A DNA stretch of 64,000 bases from NCBI RefSeq assembly GCF_007828865.1, contig NZ_VIVK01000001.1:62001-126000 (forward strand), in the 5' to 3' direction. Of the stretch, positions 44,268-55,727 are shown piece by piece. The position numbers and the translations under genes were made by a program. Numbering within the stretch: the stretch's first letter is position 1; every line of letters starts with the position of its first letter. The stretch is from Kribbella amoyensis (lineage in GTDB: Bacteria > Actinomycetota > Actinomycetes > Propionibacteriales > Kribbellaceae). The notes under the pieces are model-generated. The model made no database searches. It saw only the letters and a program-made list of their open reading frames with translations, and had not been told where the DNA came from.

Positions 44268-45002
44268 CTACAGCTTCTCCCCTGCGGGCCCGTCCGCGCG
44301 GCCCGGGGCAGCCGGGGTGGCTGCCGCCGTTGGCTTGGGGCGGCGGAGGGCGAGGGCGAGACCGAGCAGGCCGAGCAGCAGACCGGCGCCGCCGAGCAGC
44401 CTTGCCGTGGTGTCAGCTCCGCCGTCGGCGGCGGAGTCGGTGCTGGCGGCGACCGGAGTGGCCGAGGCCGCGGCCAGCTTGAGCGTCGGAGCCGGGTGCT
44501 CGGGTTCGCTGCCGTCGGCGGCGAGCTGCGACCACTTCACCACCTCGCCGTCGCTGTAGGTCTGCTCGGCCGGGAAGCTGAGCGAGTCCACGCCCTCGGG
44601 CAGCCGGCCGACCGACAGCGCGAACTCGTCGAAGTCGTCCGCCGGGACGCCGCCCGCCTCGGCGGTCCAGGTGACCGTCGTGATGGCCTGCGACAACGTG
44701 ACGTCGCCGACCTTCACCGGCGCGGGCAGCTTCTCGGTCGTCTTGACCACCTTCCAGCCGTCCTTCACCTGCGCCCCGACATGGGCGAACGGGTGGTCCT
44801 TCGGCAGCGAGACGACGAGCTTGGTGGTACTGGCGGTGTCGGACTCGGTCGGGACCCGGAACACCAGCTTGGCGTAGCCGCCGGGCTTGGCGTCGGGCGA
44901 CGACACGGTGACATGGGCCGAGGCGGAGTTCGCCGCGCCGACCAGGACGAGCGCGGACGCCGCGGCGATCGCGGCAACGCGTAGTACGAGCTTTCGTGAC
45001 AT
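44268..45002 (-). CDS. ycnI: YcnI-type copper-associated protein (DUF1775)
   Basis: A 244-residue exported, C-terminally anchored protein. After the signal peptide the mature protein begins HVTVSSPDAKPGGYAKLVFR, whose N-terminal His is the copper-binding feature of YcnI domains; WTAEAGG and the final hydrophobic helix (ARLLGGAGLLLGLLGLALAL) are also typical. It precedes copC with a two-base gap, completing a ycnI-copC-copD copper set. Confidence 0.93.
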   Translation of the reverse strand: MSRKLVLRVAAIAAASALVLVGAANSASAHVTVSSPDAKPGGYAKLVFRVPTESDTASTTKLVVSLPKDHPFAHVGAQVKDGWKVVKTTEKLPAPVKVGDVTLSQAITTVTWTAEAGGVPADDFDEFALSVGRLPEGVDSLSFPAEQTYSDGEVVKWSQLAADGSEPEHPAPTLKLAAASATPVAASTDSAADGGADTTARLLGGAGLLLGLLGLALALRRPKPTAAATPAAPGRADGPAGEKL

Positions 45003-45061
45003 GGGTGAGCCTTTCGCGGACACACGGGAACGATCCGGCCCCGCGGACTCGCGGCGACCGG

Positions 45062-45769
45062 TCAGGAAAGAACAGGCACAGCCCGTACTCCGGGGGGCCC
45101 GCGCCGTGAGACGTTCGACGTCAGCCAGCGGCGGACCAACCGCGGCGCCGCCGGGACGACGCTCGGCTCGCGGGCGACCACGACAAGCTGCAGCACCGGC
45201 GCCGGGAGCTGCGGAACCAGGCGGGCCAGGATCCGTACGATCCGGCGGGCCCAGCGGTGTGCGCGGTCGATGAGCACGACCCCGGCCAGCAGGACCAGGA
45301 GGTGCGCGGAGGTCATCGTCAACGCGCCGCTCACCCCGTCGTGCAGGGTCGGCTCGGGTGGTGCCGCGGGCAGTGGCATCCCGTGCGGCATCACGTGGGA
45401 CGGGTCGTGGTGGTGGCTGTGCCCGGCCGGCATCGAGGCCGGCATCGGGGTCGGCATCGGGGCCGGCGCTGGGTGGGCCGTTGCGGTGAGCGCCAGGTGG
45501 ACGTAGAGCTGGATCCCGGCCAGGACGATCACCGCCCACTCGCGCCGATCGGCGAGCAGGTCACCGAGCAGCCAGCACACTCCGGCGAGCGCGATCAGCT
45601 GGGGGACGACCGACCAGGCCACCGGTCCCCCGGCGAGCGCGTGACCGAGCACCGCGACCGCGACACTGACCGTCGCGACCACGGAAGTCGCTGTGGTGTC
45701 GGCACGCAAGACCTGGTCACCTTCGTCATCCGGGCAGCGGCACACCCCCTTGGCGTGCTGCCGAACCAT
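45062..45769 (-). CDS. Met/His-rich membrane protein of the copper cluster
   Basis: A 235-residue protein with about four transmembrane segments. Between them lies a loop rich in Met and His (PMPTPMPASMPAGHSHHH then DPSHVMPHGMP), a composition typical of Cu(I)/Cu(II) binding. The C-terminal tail is basic. It is encoded just upstream of ycnI on the same strand with a 59-base gap. No named family is recognised. ATG 45769 is used; starts a few codons in are possible because the first 20 residues are not strongly conserved-looking. Confidence 0.7.
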   Translation of the reverse strand: MVRQHAKGVCRCPDDEGDQVLRADTTATSVVATVSVAVAVLGHALAGGPVAWSVVPQLIALAGVCWLLGDLLADRREWAVIVLAGIQLYVHLALTATAHPAPAPMPTPMPASMPAGHSHHHDPSHVMPHGMPLPAAPPEPTLHDGVSGALTMTSAHLLVLLAGVVLIDRAHRWARRIVRILARLVPQLPAPVLQLVVVAREPSVVPAAPRLVRRWLTSNVSRRGPPGVRAVPVLS

Positions 45770-45897
45770 CGTTCCACAGCACCTACGTCCGAGGACCACC
45801 CTGGAGTTCCCGTACTCGGCCCCGAACCACCCCCGAGGCGTACCGGTGCTTCTGTCCTTGTCGTTGCCCGGTGGGTGGATCGTGGATGATGAGGGAC

Positions 45898-46746
45898 ATG
45901 GGCAACGGTTCTGGCGTGGCGGTGCTGGAGGTCGGCGGCAGCCACGTGACGGCGGCGGTGGTGGATCCGGCCGGCTGGCGGGTCGAGCTGGTCGAGCGGG
46001 CGAAGCTGGACTCCCGGACGACGGCGGAGCGGATCGTGGCGCAACTCGGCCGAGCCGCTGAGCAACTTCCACTGAAGAGTGGGCTCGTCCTCGCGCTCCC
46101 GGGGCCCTTCGACTACGAGAGCGGCGTCGCCTGGTACCGCGGAGTGGAGAAGTTCGACTCGTTGTACGGGCACGATCTCGGGGCGAGTCTGCGCGAGCTG
46201 CTGAAGCTGGAGCGGATCCTGTTCGTCAACGACGCCGAGGCGTTCAGCATCGGTGAGTGGACGGCCGGCGAGCTCCGCGGCGCCGATCGCTGTGTCGGCG
46301 TCACGATCGGCACCGGAGTCGGGACGGCCTTCCTCGCCGACGGGCGCGTGGTCCGGACCGGCGACACAGTCCCGCCAGGCGGCGAGCTGTACCGGACGGA
46401 GTACCGCGATCGGCCGCTGGAGGACTGGATCTCGGGCCGCGCCATCCTCGCCGCGTACGTCGAGCGCGTCGGCGAGCAGGACGGGATCGGGGTGAAGGAG
46501 ATCGCGGACGCCGCTCGATCGGGATCCACGGTCGCCCGGGAGGTCCTCGTGGATGCGTTCACGGTGCTGGCGGATGCGTTGACGCCTTGGCTGGAGCGGT
46601 TCGGGGTGACGCGCGTCGTACTCGGTGGGGCGATCTCGGGGGCGTTCGACCTGGTGGAGGACGTGTTCGCGTTCGACGTGACGGCGACGGACGACACGGA
46701 GCATTCCGCGTTGATCGGTGCGGCGGCTCGGTTCGTGCGGGACTGA
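45898..46746 (+). CDS. ROK-like sugar kinase
   Basis: A 282-residue ASKHA-fold protein. The N-terminal phosphate loop VAVLEVGGSHVTAAVVD, FVNDAEAFSIGEW with the catalytic Asp, and the second phosphate loop VTIGTGVGTAFLADG are visible; the C-terminus has VVLGGAISGAFD. The zinc motif CxCGxxGC typical of many ROK kinases is absent. Such proteins phosphorylate glucose, N-acetylglucosamine or related sugars. Start codons at 45886 and 45889 are also possible. Confidence 0.85.
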   Translation: MGNGSGVAVLEVGGSHVTAAVVDPAGWRVELVERAKLDSRTTAERIVAQLGRAAEQLPLKSGLVLALPGPFDYESGVAWYRGVEKFDSLYGHDLGASLRELLKLERILFVNDAEAFSIGEWTAGELRGADRCVGVTIGTGVGTAFLADGRVVRTGDTVPPGGELYRTEYRDRPLEDWISGRAILAAYVERVGEQDGIGVKEIADAARSGSTVAREVLVDAFTVLADALTPWLERFGVTRVVLGGAISGAFDLVEDVFAFDVTATDDTEHSALIGAAARFVRD

Positions 46747-46800
46747 GCTGTCCTTGGGCCCTGATCGGCTGTGTCGGTGGGGGTGGTTACGGTGAGGGCC

Positions 46801-47517
46801 ATGTCTGAGCGGAAATCCACCGGGTCACGGAAGCCGGCTGTGAAGATCGCGGCGCCCCGGTTGCGTGCCGAGCTGGAGCAGGTGGTGTTCACGCCGGACG
46901 AGATCAACGACGAGGACCGGTTGCTCGATCTCGCGTTCGAGGACCTGGACCTGAGTGACCTGGTCGCCGAGCACGTCGAGCTCAGCGGGTGCCGGTTGAC
47001 GCGGTGCAAGCTCGCCGGATCCGAACTGGACAAGGCGATCCTGGTCGACCTGGTGCTGGAGCACTGCGATCTGGCGAACGCGCGCTGGTCGGACGCGGCC
47101 GCGACCCGGGTCCAGGTGGCGTCGTCCCGGCTGACCGGGTTCGCCGGTCCGGGGATCACTCTGCAGCACGTGACCGTCCGGGACTCGGTGCTCGACTTCA
47201 GCTCGTTCCGGTTCGCGAAGTTCGTCCGGACCGAGTTCACCGACTGCCGGTTGCAGAGCGCGGACTTCGTCTCGGCCGATCTCAGCGGCACGGTGTTCCG
47301 TCGCTGCGATCTCACCTCGGCCGAGTTCTCCCAGGTCACCGCGAAGGGTGCGGTCTTCGTCGACTGCACCTGGGAGGGCGCGCGCGGGATCGCGAGTCTC
47401 GGCGGCGCGACGATCGCGAACTCCTCCCCGATCGACACCCTTGCCGTGACGCTGGCGATGGCGAGCGCACTGGACATCACGCTCGGCGATCCGGCGGAGT
47501 TCGGATCAGGCGAGTAG
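46801..47517 (+). CDS. Pentapeptide repeat protein
   Basis: A 238-residue protein with many A(D/N)Lxx-type units between residues 45 and 200, such as EDLDLSDLVAEHVELSGCRL, LANARW and SADFVSADLSGTVF. The repeats should form a right-handed quadrilateral beta-helix. Some family members mimic DNA and protect gyrase from fluoroquinolones; nothing specific here shows that. It follows the ROK-like gene by 54 bases and overlaps the DUF3800-like gene tail to tail. Confidence 0.88.
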   Translation: MSERKSTGSRKPAVKIAAPRLRAELEQVVFTPDEINDEDRLLDLAFEDLDLSDLVAEHVELSGCRLTRCKLAGSELDKAILVDLVLEHCDLANARWSDAAATRVQVASSRLTGFAGPGITLQHVTVRDSVLDFSSFRFAKFVRTEFTDCRLQSADFVSADLSGTVFRRCDLTSAEFSQVTAKGAVFVDCTWEGARGIASLGGATIANSSPIDTLAVTLAMASALDITLGDPAEFGSGE

Positions 47518-48396
47518 GGCGAGTCCCGTCGGCGAGCTGACGTACGGCCGGAGCAGCTCGACCACCTCGGGATCGTCGTTGCCCTGCAGCCGTTGGGACG
47601 TGATCCGGGTGGCGATCCCGGCGAGGAAGTCCGCCATCTGAATCCGCAACACGTCGAACGCACCCTGCAACGTCACTCCTGCCAACCCACCGCCCGCGGA
47701 ACCATCACCAGCCGACCCGCCACCGGCCTTCCGGGCGCCGGCCTTCCGGGCGTTGGCCAGCCGCTGCAGCTCGACGATGCGCTCGTCCGACAACGCGGTC
47801 TGCCGATCGTGGACAATCTCCACGTCGACACCCGCCACGGCGCCCCAGTACTCCGCCGCATGCAGGATCGCCGGCCACAACGGATCGAGGACCGGCAGCA
47901 GCTCGGGCTGGCGGGCCCGGAACTCCTTCACCCGCTCTCGTCCCACGTCAGCGAGCTCCCGATCCCCCAGCGCGTCGAGGAACACCGTCTCCACATCGCC
48001 GTCGGCCCGCGACCGCAGCACGTCGTTGGCCGCCTCCAGCAGCGCCGGATTGTCGACAAACCGCGCGTCGACGACCGCCTTGTCGACTTCCGGAAACACC
48101 ACGTCCGCCACCGTGTCGATCAGGAAGCGGGTCTTGTCGATCAGGTGCAGCTCGGACCGGCCCGTCAACGGACCGTCCGGACCGAGCAACCACAGCATCG
48201 CCTGCCGATTCTTGGACCGCATCACGACGTTCGCCTTGTACTCCGTCGCCGGCGACCGGATCAGCCGGCGCAGCTCCGCGATACACGCCGCCGCGTCGTC
48301 CTCGGACAACCGGACACTCGCGTGCGCGAACAGGCGGGTGACGCCGCCGACCAGCTTCTCCCCCTCGTAGCCGGACTCGTCGCAGGCGATCTCCAC
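47506..48396 (-). CDS. DUF3800-like protein with a Gly/Ala-rich insert
   Basis: A 296-residue protein beginning IACDESGYEGEKLVGGV, a DESG start typical of DUF3800, a presumed RNase-H-like nuclease fold. A later FLAG motif (QMADFLAGIATRI) supports the match. Between residues about 215 and 245 lies a low-complexity insert ([19 protein letters not shown]) that looks like a recent expansion. DUF3800 genes are common in defence or mobile contexts, but none is evident at this spot. Confidence 0.75.
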   Translation of the reverse strand: MEIACDESGYEGEKLVGGVTRLFAHASVRLSEDDAAACIAELRRLIRSPATEYKANVVMRSKNRQAMLWLLGPDGPLTGRSELHLIDKTRFLIDTVADVVFPEVDKAVVDARFVDNPALLEAANDVLRSRADGDVETVFLDALGDRELADVGRERVKEFRARQPELLPVLDPLWPAILHAAEYWGAVAGVDVEIVHDRQTALSDERIVELQRLANARKAGARKAGGGSAGDGSAGGGLAGVTLQGAFDVLRIQMADFLAGIATRITSQRLQGNDDPEVVELLRPYVSSPTGLALLA

Positions 48397-48463
48397 GCCC
48401 CGACTCTCCCATCCGACCGGCCCACCCGCACCCCGATTGCGCCGCCGGCCGGGAGAGCGGCGC

Positions 48464-49195
48464 TCACTCGACGGTCAGCGGTACCGGGAGTCCCCAGGAA
48501 TCCGGGCTGTCGTCGACGGCACCACGGAGCGCGCAGCCCGCCTCGACCGCGACGTTGAACTCGCCCGTCCCGTTGGCTGTCGCGCGAGCCGTACTGTCGC
48601 CGCCGTCGCACTGCTTGAGCACGGTCACCCCGGCCCCGGCGTACGGGATCATCGCCTTCGCGTCCGGCGAGTACTTGAGCGCCATGTACCGGACCTTGGC
48701 GGAGCCGTCGCTCTGCGGTTCGGCGAGCGCGGTCTGCTGGATGTCGGTGCCGTACCGGATGTCCACGGGCAGGTCCTCGAAGGTGACCCCTTCGGCCCCG
48801 GCCGGACCCTTCCACGTACGCGCTCCGAGCGGATCCCCGTCGTACACGTGCACCCTGGCCGCCGATTCGGTGAACTGCACGCCGTCAAGGTGCTGGTTCC
48901 CCTGCCAGCTCTGCCAGAGCACCCCGGCCGGTACGTCACCCGTGCACTGCTGTTTGGCGACGAAGAACGCGGCCGGCGAGTACAGGTACCCCTTGACCTT
49001 GCCGTCGGGCTCGGTCGTCATCACCAGTGGCGGCTCTTCCCCGTCGGTCTGCCGCTGATCGGGCGACGCGCCTTCCAGCTTCAGCTCGCACCGGACGCCC
49101 TGCGCCTCGGCCCGGCCACCTTCCTGATGCCCTGCCGCCACCCCCGCCATCGCGAAAGCCAGCACGAACAACCCAGCGGCAACCTGCACCCGCAC
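48464..49195 (-). CDS. Secreted hypothetical protein
   Basis: A 243-residue protein with an N-terminal hydrophobic segment (VAAGLFVLAFAMAGVAAG) and an otherwise soluble sequence with about six Cys residues, probably forming disulfides outside the cell. Likely Sec-exported. GTG 49195 is chosen because GGAGGTGA lies just upstream. I recognise no family. Confidence 0.75.
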   Translation of the reverse strand: MRVQVAAGLFVLAFAMAGVAAGHQEGGRAEAQGVRCELKLEGASPDQRQTDGEEPPLVMTTEPDGKVKGYLYSPAAFFVAKQQCTGDVPAGVLWQSWQGNQHLDGVQFTESAARVHVYDGDPLGARTWKGPAGAEGVTFEDLPVDIRYGTDIQQTALAEPQSDGSAKVRYMALKYSPDAKAMIPYAGAGVTVLKQCDGGDSTARATANGTGEFNVAVEAGCALRGAVDDSPDSWGLPVPLTVE

Positions 49196-49425
49196 GGCCC
49201 TCACCTCCACCCGAGCCCCCGCCTCACACCCCAACCCTGGCACAGCTTCCGCTCAACCTCGCAAACCCCCGCCCTCCCTTGACCTAACAACAACACTGAC
49301 GGCCGCGCATCGCCGTACATCGCTGACGAAAAGACCGTGCAGGTAGGGGAGTTCCTGACACGAACGCCGCAGTGGTCTTGCGCTCTGTGATCACCGGACG
49401 CATGGTCGAATCAGGGGCGAGCGAA

Positions 49426-50025
49426 ATGGCTAGCAGATGGATGGGCGCGGTGGCGCTGGCCGCGGTGCTGCTGGTGGCGGGATGCAACGACACCGTCGAG
49501 AACCGCGGCGACCAGGCCCCGCCCAGCAGTACGGAACCGATCAGCAGCGTGACCGTCTCGGGAGAAGCGGAACGGGTCACGGACGTCGCGGCCTACGCCA
49601 TCAGCGACGAACAGGCGCGGGAGATCCTCAGGAAGTGCTCCCGGTCGGGCGGAATCCCGGGCAACAGCGAGGACTGCGCTGCCGTCGTCGAGGATGCCAC
49701 CAGGGACGAGCCGCCCGTAGCTCCCCGGAACTGCTCGAGTACCTGCCTCTGGGTCGGGCTGATCGCCAAGGACCAGCGGGTCTTCTCGAAGATCGCTCCG
49801 AACAGTCCGGTCTGCAGCGGCGAAGAGTCGCAGATCTGCGACGTCGTCGTGTTCTCGCCCAGGGTCGCCCCGCCGTTGCCGCCCACCACGACCAACGGCA
49901 CCACCTCGACAGAACCGACCTCACCCCCCACCTCGGAGCCGACCTCGCCCTCGACAAGTACCGACGAACCGCCCTCGCCGAGCGAGCAGCCATCACCCGA
50001 GCCGGAACCGCCCAGCACCTCATGA
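49426..50025 (+). CDS. Lipoprotein with a Thr/Ser/Pro/Glu-rich tail
   Basis: A 199-residue lipoprotein: short signal sequence with lipobox LVAGC (Cys about residue 20), a central domain with four Cys (LRKCSRS, DCAAVV, RNCSSTCLW, PVCSGEESQICDV), then a Pro/Thr/Ser/Glu-rich C-terminal tail that is probably a wall-spanning linker. Its stop overlaps the next gene's ATG (ATGA), so the two are coupled. No family recognised. Confidence 0.75.
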   Translation: MASRWMGAVALAAVLLVAGCNDTVENRGDQAPPSSTEPISSVTVSGEAERVTDVAAYAISDEQAREILRKCSRSGGIPGNSEDCAAVVEDATRDEPPVAPRNCSSTCLWVGLIAKDQRVFSKIAPNSPVCSGEESQICDVVVFSPRVAPPLPPTTTNGTTSTEPTSPPTSEPTSPSTSTDEPPSPSEQPSPEPEPPSTS

Positions 50026-50921
50026 CCGCCGCGGGCGACACCGGAACCGAGTCGGCGAGCGGACGCGGACACCGGTGGGACGCGGCGCTCGAGGTGTTCG
50101 CCTTCGTCGCGCCGACGACCTTGCTGACCGGTGTCCTCTACTACTTCGGCCTGGTCAGCGCGCGGGCGTACTACTCGTACTTCGGGGTCAGCCTGAGCGC
50201 CCTGGACTTCTCCACCACCACGTACGTCGCGCGGTCGGCGGACACCTTCTTCAAGCCGGCCGCGACGTTCCTCCTGGTCCTGGCGGTCGCCTTCGGTGCG
50301 CACCACCTGCTCAAGTACGTCCTCGGCGATCGCGATCACGGGTGGGGGCGCGGGCTCGGGTACGGGCTCATCGGCCTCAGCCTCGTCACCTTGGGCGTCG
50401 GTCTGGCCGGTCTGTACGGCATACCGCGGGGGCTATGGTCGCCGCTCTCGCTGGCCGCTTCCGGGCTGTTGTTCGAGTACGGCCTGTGGGTCCTCAGTAC
50501 CTACGGCCGGCCGGCGCCGGCGATCAAGTCCCTCGCCGTCGCGGGGATCTACCTGCGCCGCGGGCTGATCGCGGCGATGGTCTTCATCGCGACGTTCTGG
50601 GCGGTCACCAACATCGCGCAGGATCGCGGCACGGCCAACGCCAGGCTGGCCGAACTGTCACTGCGGCTCCAGCCTCAGGCCGTCGTCTACAGCGAACGCG
50701 ATCTGCACCTCCTGCCCGGGCGCGGGATCGGCCTCAAGAAGCTGGACGGCGAGGACAGTGCCTATCGCTACCGCTACAACGGTCTGCGGCCGCTGGTCTA
50801 CTCCAACGACCGCTGGTTCCTCCTGCCGGTGGGCTGGACGCGCACCAACGGCGCCACCGTGATCGTCCTGCTGGACGACCCGAGCCGGGTCCGGGTCGAC
50901 CTCGCGCCTTCGTCCCGCTGA
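50022..50921 (+). CDS. Polytopic membrane protein coupled to the lipoprotein
   Basis: A 299-residue protein with about five transmembrane segments between residues 20 and 205 and a soluble C-terminal domain (about 215-299) ending VIVLLDDPSRVRVDLAPSSR. It overlaps the lipoprotein gene by four bases. The pair looks like a two-part envelope system of unknown role. The gene converges with katG on a 16-bp stem-loop. Confidence 0.78.
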   Translation: MTAAGDTGTESASGRGHRWDAALEVFAFVAPTTLLTGVLYYFGLVSARAYYSYFGVSLSALDFSTTTYVARSADTFFKPAATFLLVLAVAFGAHHLLKYVLGDRDHGWGRGLGYGLIGLSLVTLGVGLAGLYGIPRGLWSPLSLAASGLLFEYGLWVLSTYGRPAPAIKSLAVAGIYLRRGLIAAMVFIATFWAVTNIAQDRGTANARLAELSLRLQPQAVVYSERDLHLLPGRGIGLKKLDGEDSAYRYRYNGLRPLVYSNDRWFLLPVGWTRTNGATVIVLLDDPSRVRVDLAPSSR

Positions 50922-50939
50922 CCCGACCCGGGGGAAGGA

Positions 50940-50975
50940 CAGACCGGCCCCGGCGGAGTCGCCGGGGCCGGTCTG
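50940..50975. terminator. Bidirectional terminator between the membrane gene and katG
   Basis: A perfect 16-base stem starts at 50940 (CAGACCGGCCCCGGCG) and ends at 50975, with a four-base loop GAGT at 50956-50959. It lies between convergent genes, 19 bases from the membrane-protein stop and 16 from the katG stop. Confidence 0.8.
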
Positions 50976-50990
50976 GTGATGCGGGGTAGA

Positions 50991-53746
<2,756 letters not shown>

Positions 53747-53783
53747 ATTACGTGACACGACCAGTACTTCGGACGTCGGTACG

Positions 53784-54569
53784 ATGCCCCGCACAATGAC
53801 CACCATCGTGACCCTCAACACCCGAGGCCTACCGCTGAAGGGCACCCGCATAGCCGAGCGCTGCACCAAGATCGCGACGGAATTAGGGGCCGGCGACATC
53901 GATATGGTGTGCCTGCAAGAGGTCTTCACATACCGCCAACTGGCGCACCTGAGGCGGCCCTTTCCGCACGTGGCCTATCGACGCTCGGCGCTCGGTCCTG
54001 CGGGTGGACTGGTCATACTGTCGCGGCTGCACTTGGCGGGATCGGAGTACGCGCGCCTTCCGCAGCCGAGGCGTGGGTCACGGTTGCCTGTGCGGGCTCG
54101 GGTCAATGCACTGCGCAGCGGGATGCTGTCCGTTCGGCTGGCCGACAGCGGGGTCCGCGTGGTCAACGTCCACCCGGTGGCCAACACGGACGGGGACTGG
54201 TCGGAGGGGAATCGGTTTCGTCATGTACAGAGCGAGCAGTTCGATGCGCTCGCCCGGGTGGTTGCGGCTGACAACTCGCCGACTGTGGTGTGCGGCGACT
54301 TCAACACTGCGCGATCCAGCACCCTGCATGGCGATCTCTGGCGGCGGACAGGGCTGCGCGATGCATTCAACGGCGAGTGCCCACCTACGTTTCACCAAGA
54401 GTTCCTCCCGCCGGGAAGCACGCCCCACTGCATCGACTTCATCCTGGCGACCGAAGGACTCGGAGTGGAGGAAACCGACCTGTTGTTCACCGACAGGCGG
54501 AGGATGACGAGCGGTACGGGCTATGTGTCGGACCACATCGGACTGCTGGCTCGCCTCGGAATCCCCTGA
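53784..54569 (+). CDS. Endonuclease/exonuclease/phosphatase-family protein
   Basis: A 261-residue protein of the DNase I-like superfamily. Catalytic landmarks are VTLNTRGLPL, VCLQEVFTYRQL, VVCGDFNTARSS, HCIDFILA and SDHIGLLARL. Members cleave DNA or phosphoester lipids; which is unknown. ATG 53784 is used, with ATG 53796 as an alternative. Codon use and lower GC than neighbours suggest the start of an accessory island. It diverges from furA. Confidence 0.85.
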   Translation: MPRTMTTIVTLNTRGLPLKGTRIAERCTKIATELGAGDIDMVCLQEVFTYRQLAHLRRPFPHVAYRRSALGPAGGLVILSRLHLAGSEYARLPQPRRGSRLPVRARVNALRSGMLSVRLADSGVRVVNVHPVANTDGDWSEGNRFRHVQSEQFDALARVVAADNSPTVVCGDFNTARSSTLHGDLWRRTGLRDAFNGECPPTFHQEFLPPGSTPHCIDFILATEGLGVEETDLLFTDRRRMTSGTGYVSDHIGLLARLGIP

Positions 54570-54899
54570 CCCCAGAGCAAGTAGGGGACGCCAGGGTCGG
54601 TCGCCAGCACTGGGTGGTGCTCAACAAGACATCTCATGCAGATCCGGTCAGAACGGCAATCCAGATGCCTGCAGCAAACAACTTCGCCGGCGTGGTGAGG
54701 CGAGGAATGAAGTTCGGCTGATGAATCGCGCAGTCCGGTCCCTGGGATGTCATCACGTCGTGATCAGTCGACGGATGGAGCCGGCGTCGACCAGTCGGCG
54801 GTCAGCCCTTTCGATCTCGATGGGAATAGCCTGCTCCACCGCGAAGCCTGGATTCGGATACTCCTTCACCCGCCGCAGTACGCCCTGAATGAAACAAGC
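54570..54899. other. Gene-free stretch
   Basis: I see no convincing gene. A palindrome ATCACG-T-CGTGAT lies at 54752-54764. In the frame just beyond the hydrolase stop, about 50 codons stay open on the minus strand (54750-54899), possibly a remnant. Confidence 0.4.
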
Positions 54900-55655
54900 C
54901 TAGCGTTCAGCCGCGAGAGCCAGTCGAACTGTGTTGTCAATCGCTCCCGCGACGAGTGCCGGCTCATCGACCTGAACGTAGTGCCCGCCCACGCTCGCAA
55001 CCTTGCGCTCAACGCCCAAATGGTCTGCGAGCTCGCGATGGTTGCGCTGCCATCTCGCATCGAGCTCTCCCAGGCTGAACGGCTTCCAAAGGTGGGGCGT
55101 CTTGGAGTTCAGCCACCGGCCGACGCGACTGGTGATGACGACGCCCGGTACCTCAAGGTGCCGCCGGCTTTCTGCGGCCTCCTCGGCACCGAGCTTCACA
55201 TCGAACGATGCGCCGTCATCGCGGTCACCGTCTGGAATGACGAGCTTCGGCGTCTCGATGTCCAACCACAGCTGGACATCGCTCGGGTCGACCAGCACCA
55301 ACCCAGCGAGCTCCGCCGTCCAGCGAGCCGCAAAGATCTGGGCGACCACGGCCCCGATCGAGTGACCGACCAGCACATATGGCGCCGGGATCTCGGCCGC
55401 CTGAAGCAGCCGACGCAGCTCGTCTGCCGCGTCTTCAAACGACCGCGGCGTCGGATCCGGCAGCGCGCCACTCGCGCCGATGCCCGCTCGAGCGTAGGTC
55501 AGCACACGCACAGAGCTGTCCAGCGCCGCGATGGTGGCTGCCCACGGTTCCCCGGCGTCGCCGGATCCGGAGCTGAAGACCACGGTCGGCGCACCTTCAC
55601 CAGTAATCTCTGCTGCCAGTCGGTAACCGCCAACATCGAAGTAGGTAGCTGCCAT
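54900..55655 (-). CDS. Alpha/beta-hydrolase fold protein
   Basis: A 251-residue hydrolase. The nucleophile elbow is VLVGHSIGAVV, the acid is in LVLVDPSD or nearby, and the His is in SVGGHYVQVDEP, giving a complete catalytic triad. Esterase, peptidase and dienelactone types are all possible. ATG 55655 diverges from the XRE-type gene across a 72-base gap holding the TGCATGAGACTGCATA-type motif. Confidence 0.88.
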   Translation of the reverse strand: MAATYFDVGGYRLAAEITGEGAPTVVFSSGSGDAGEPWAATIAALDSSVRVLTYARAGIGASGALPDPTPRSFEDAADELRRLLQAAEIPAPYVLVGHSIGAVVAQIFAARWTAELAGLVLVDPSDVQLWLDIETPKLVIPDGDRDDGASFDVKLGAEEAAESRRHLEVPGVVITSRVGRWLNSKTPHLWKPFSLGELDARWQRNHRELADHLGVERKVASVGGHYVQVDEPALVAGAIDNTVRLALAAER

Positions 55656-55685
55656 GTGTTCGATCGTAGTGCAGGTGCCGCTACG

Positions 55686-55703
55686 ATGCATGAGACTGCA
55701 TAG
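55686..55703. promoter_or_regulatory. ATGCA-TGAGAC-TGCATAG motif at the divergent promoter
   Basis: A dyad ATGCA (55686-55690) / TGCAT (55697-55701) lies inside ATGAGACTGCATAG (55690-55703), 25 bases before the XRE-type start. The same 14 bases occur in inverted orientation at 58162-58175, before another gene set. Confidence 0.55.
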
Positions 55704-55727
55704 GGCGATCTGGCGTGAGGAGGGCAT

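Noticed and set aside
54750..54899. Small gene or read-through extension after the hydrolase stop
   Set aside because: About 50 codons stay open in the hydrolase frame, but the hydrolase ends at a normal family length and no domain is recognisable.
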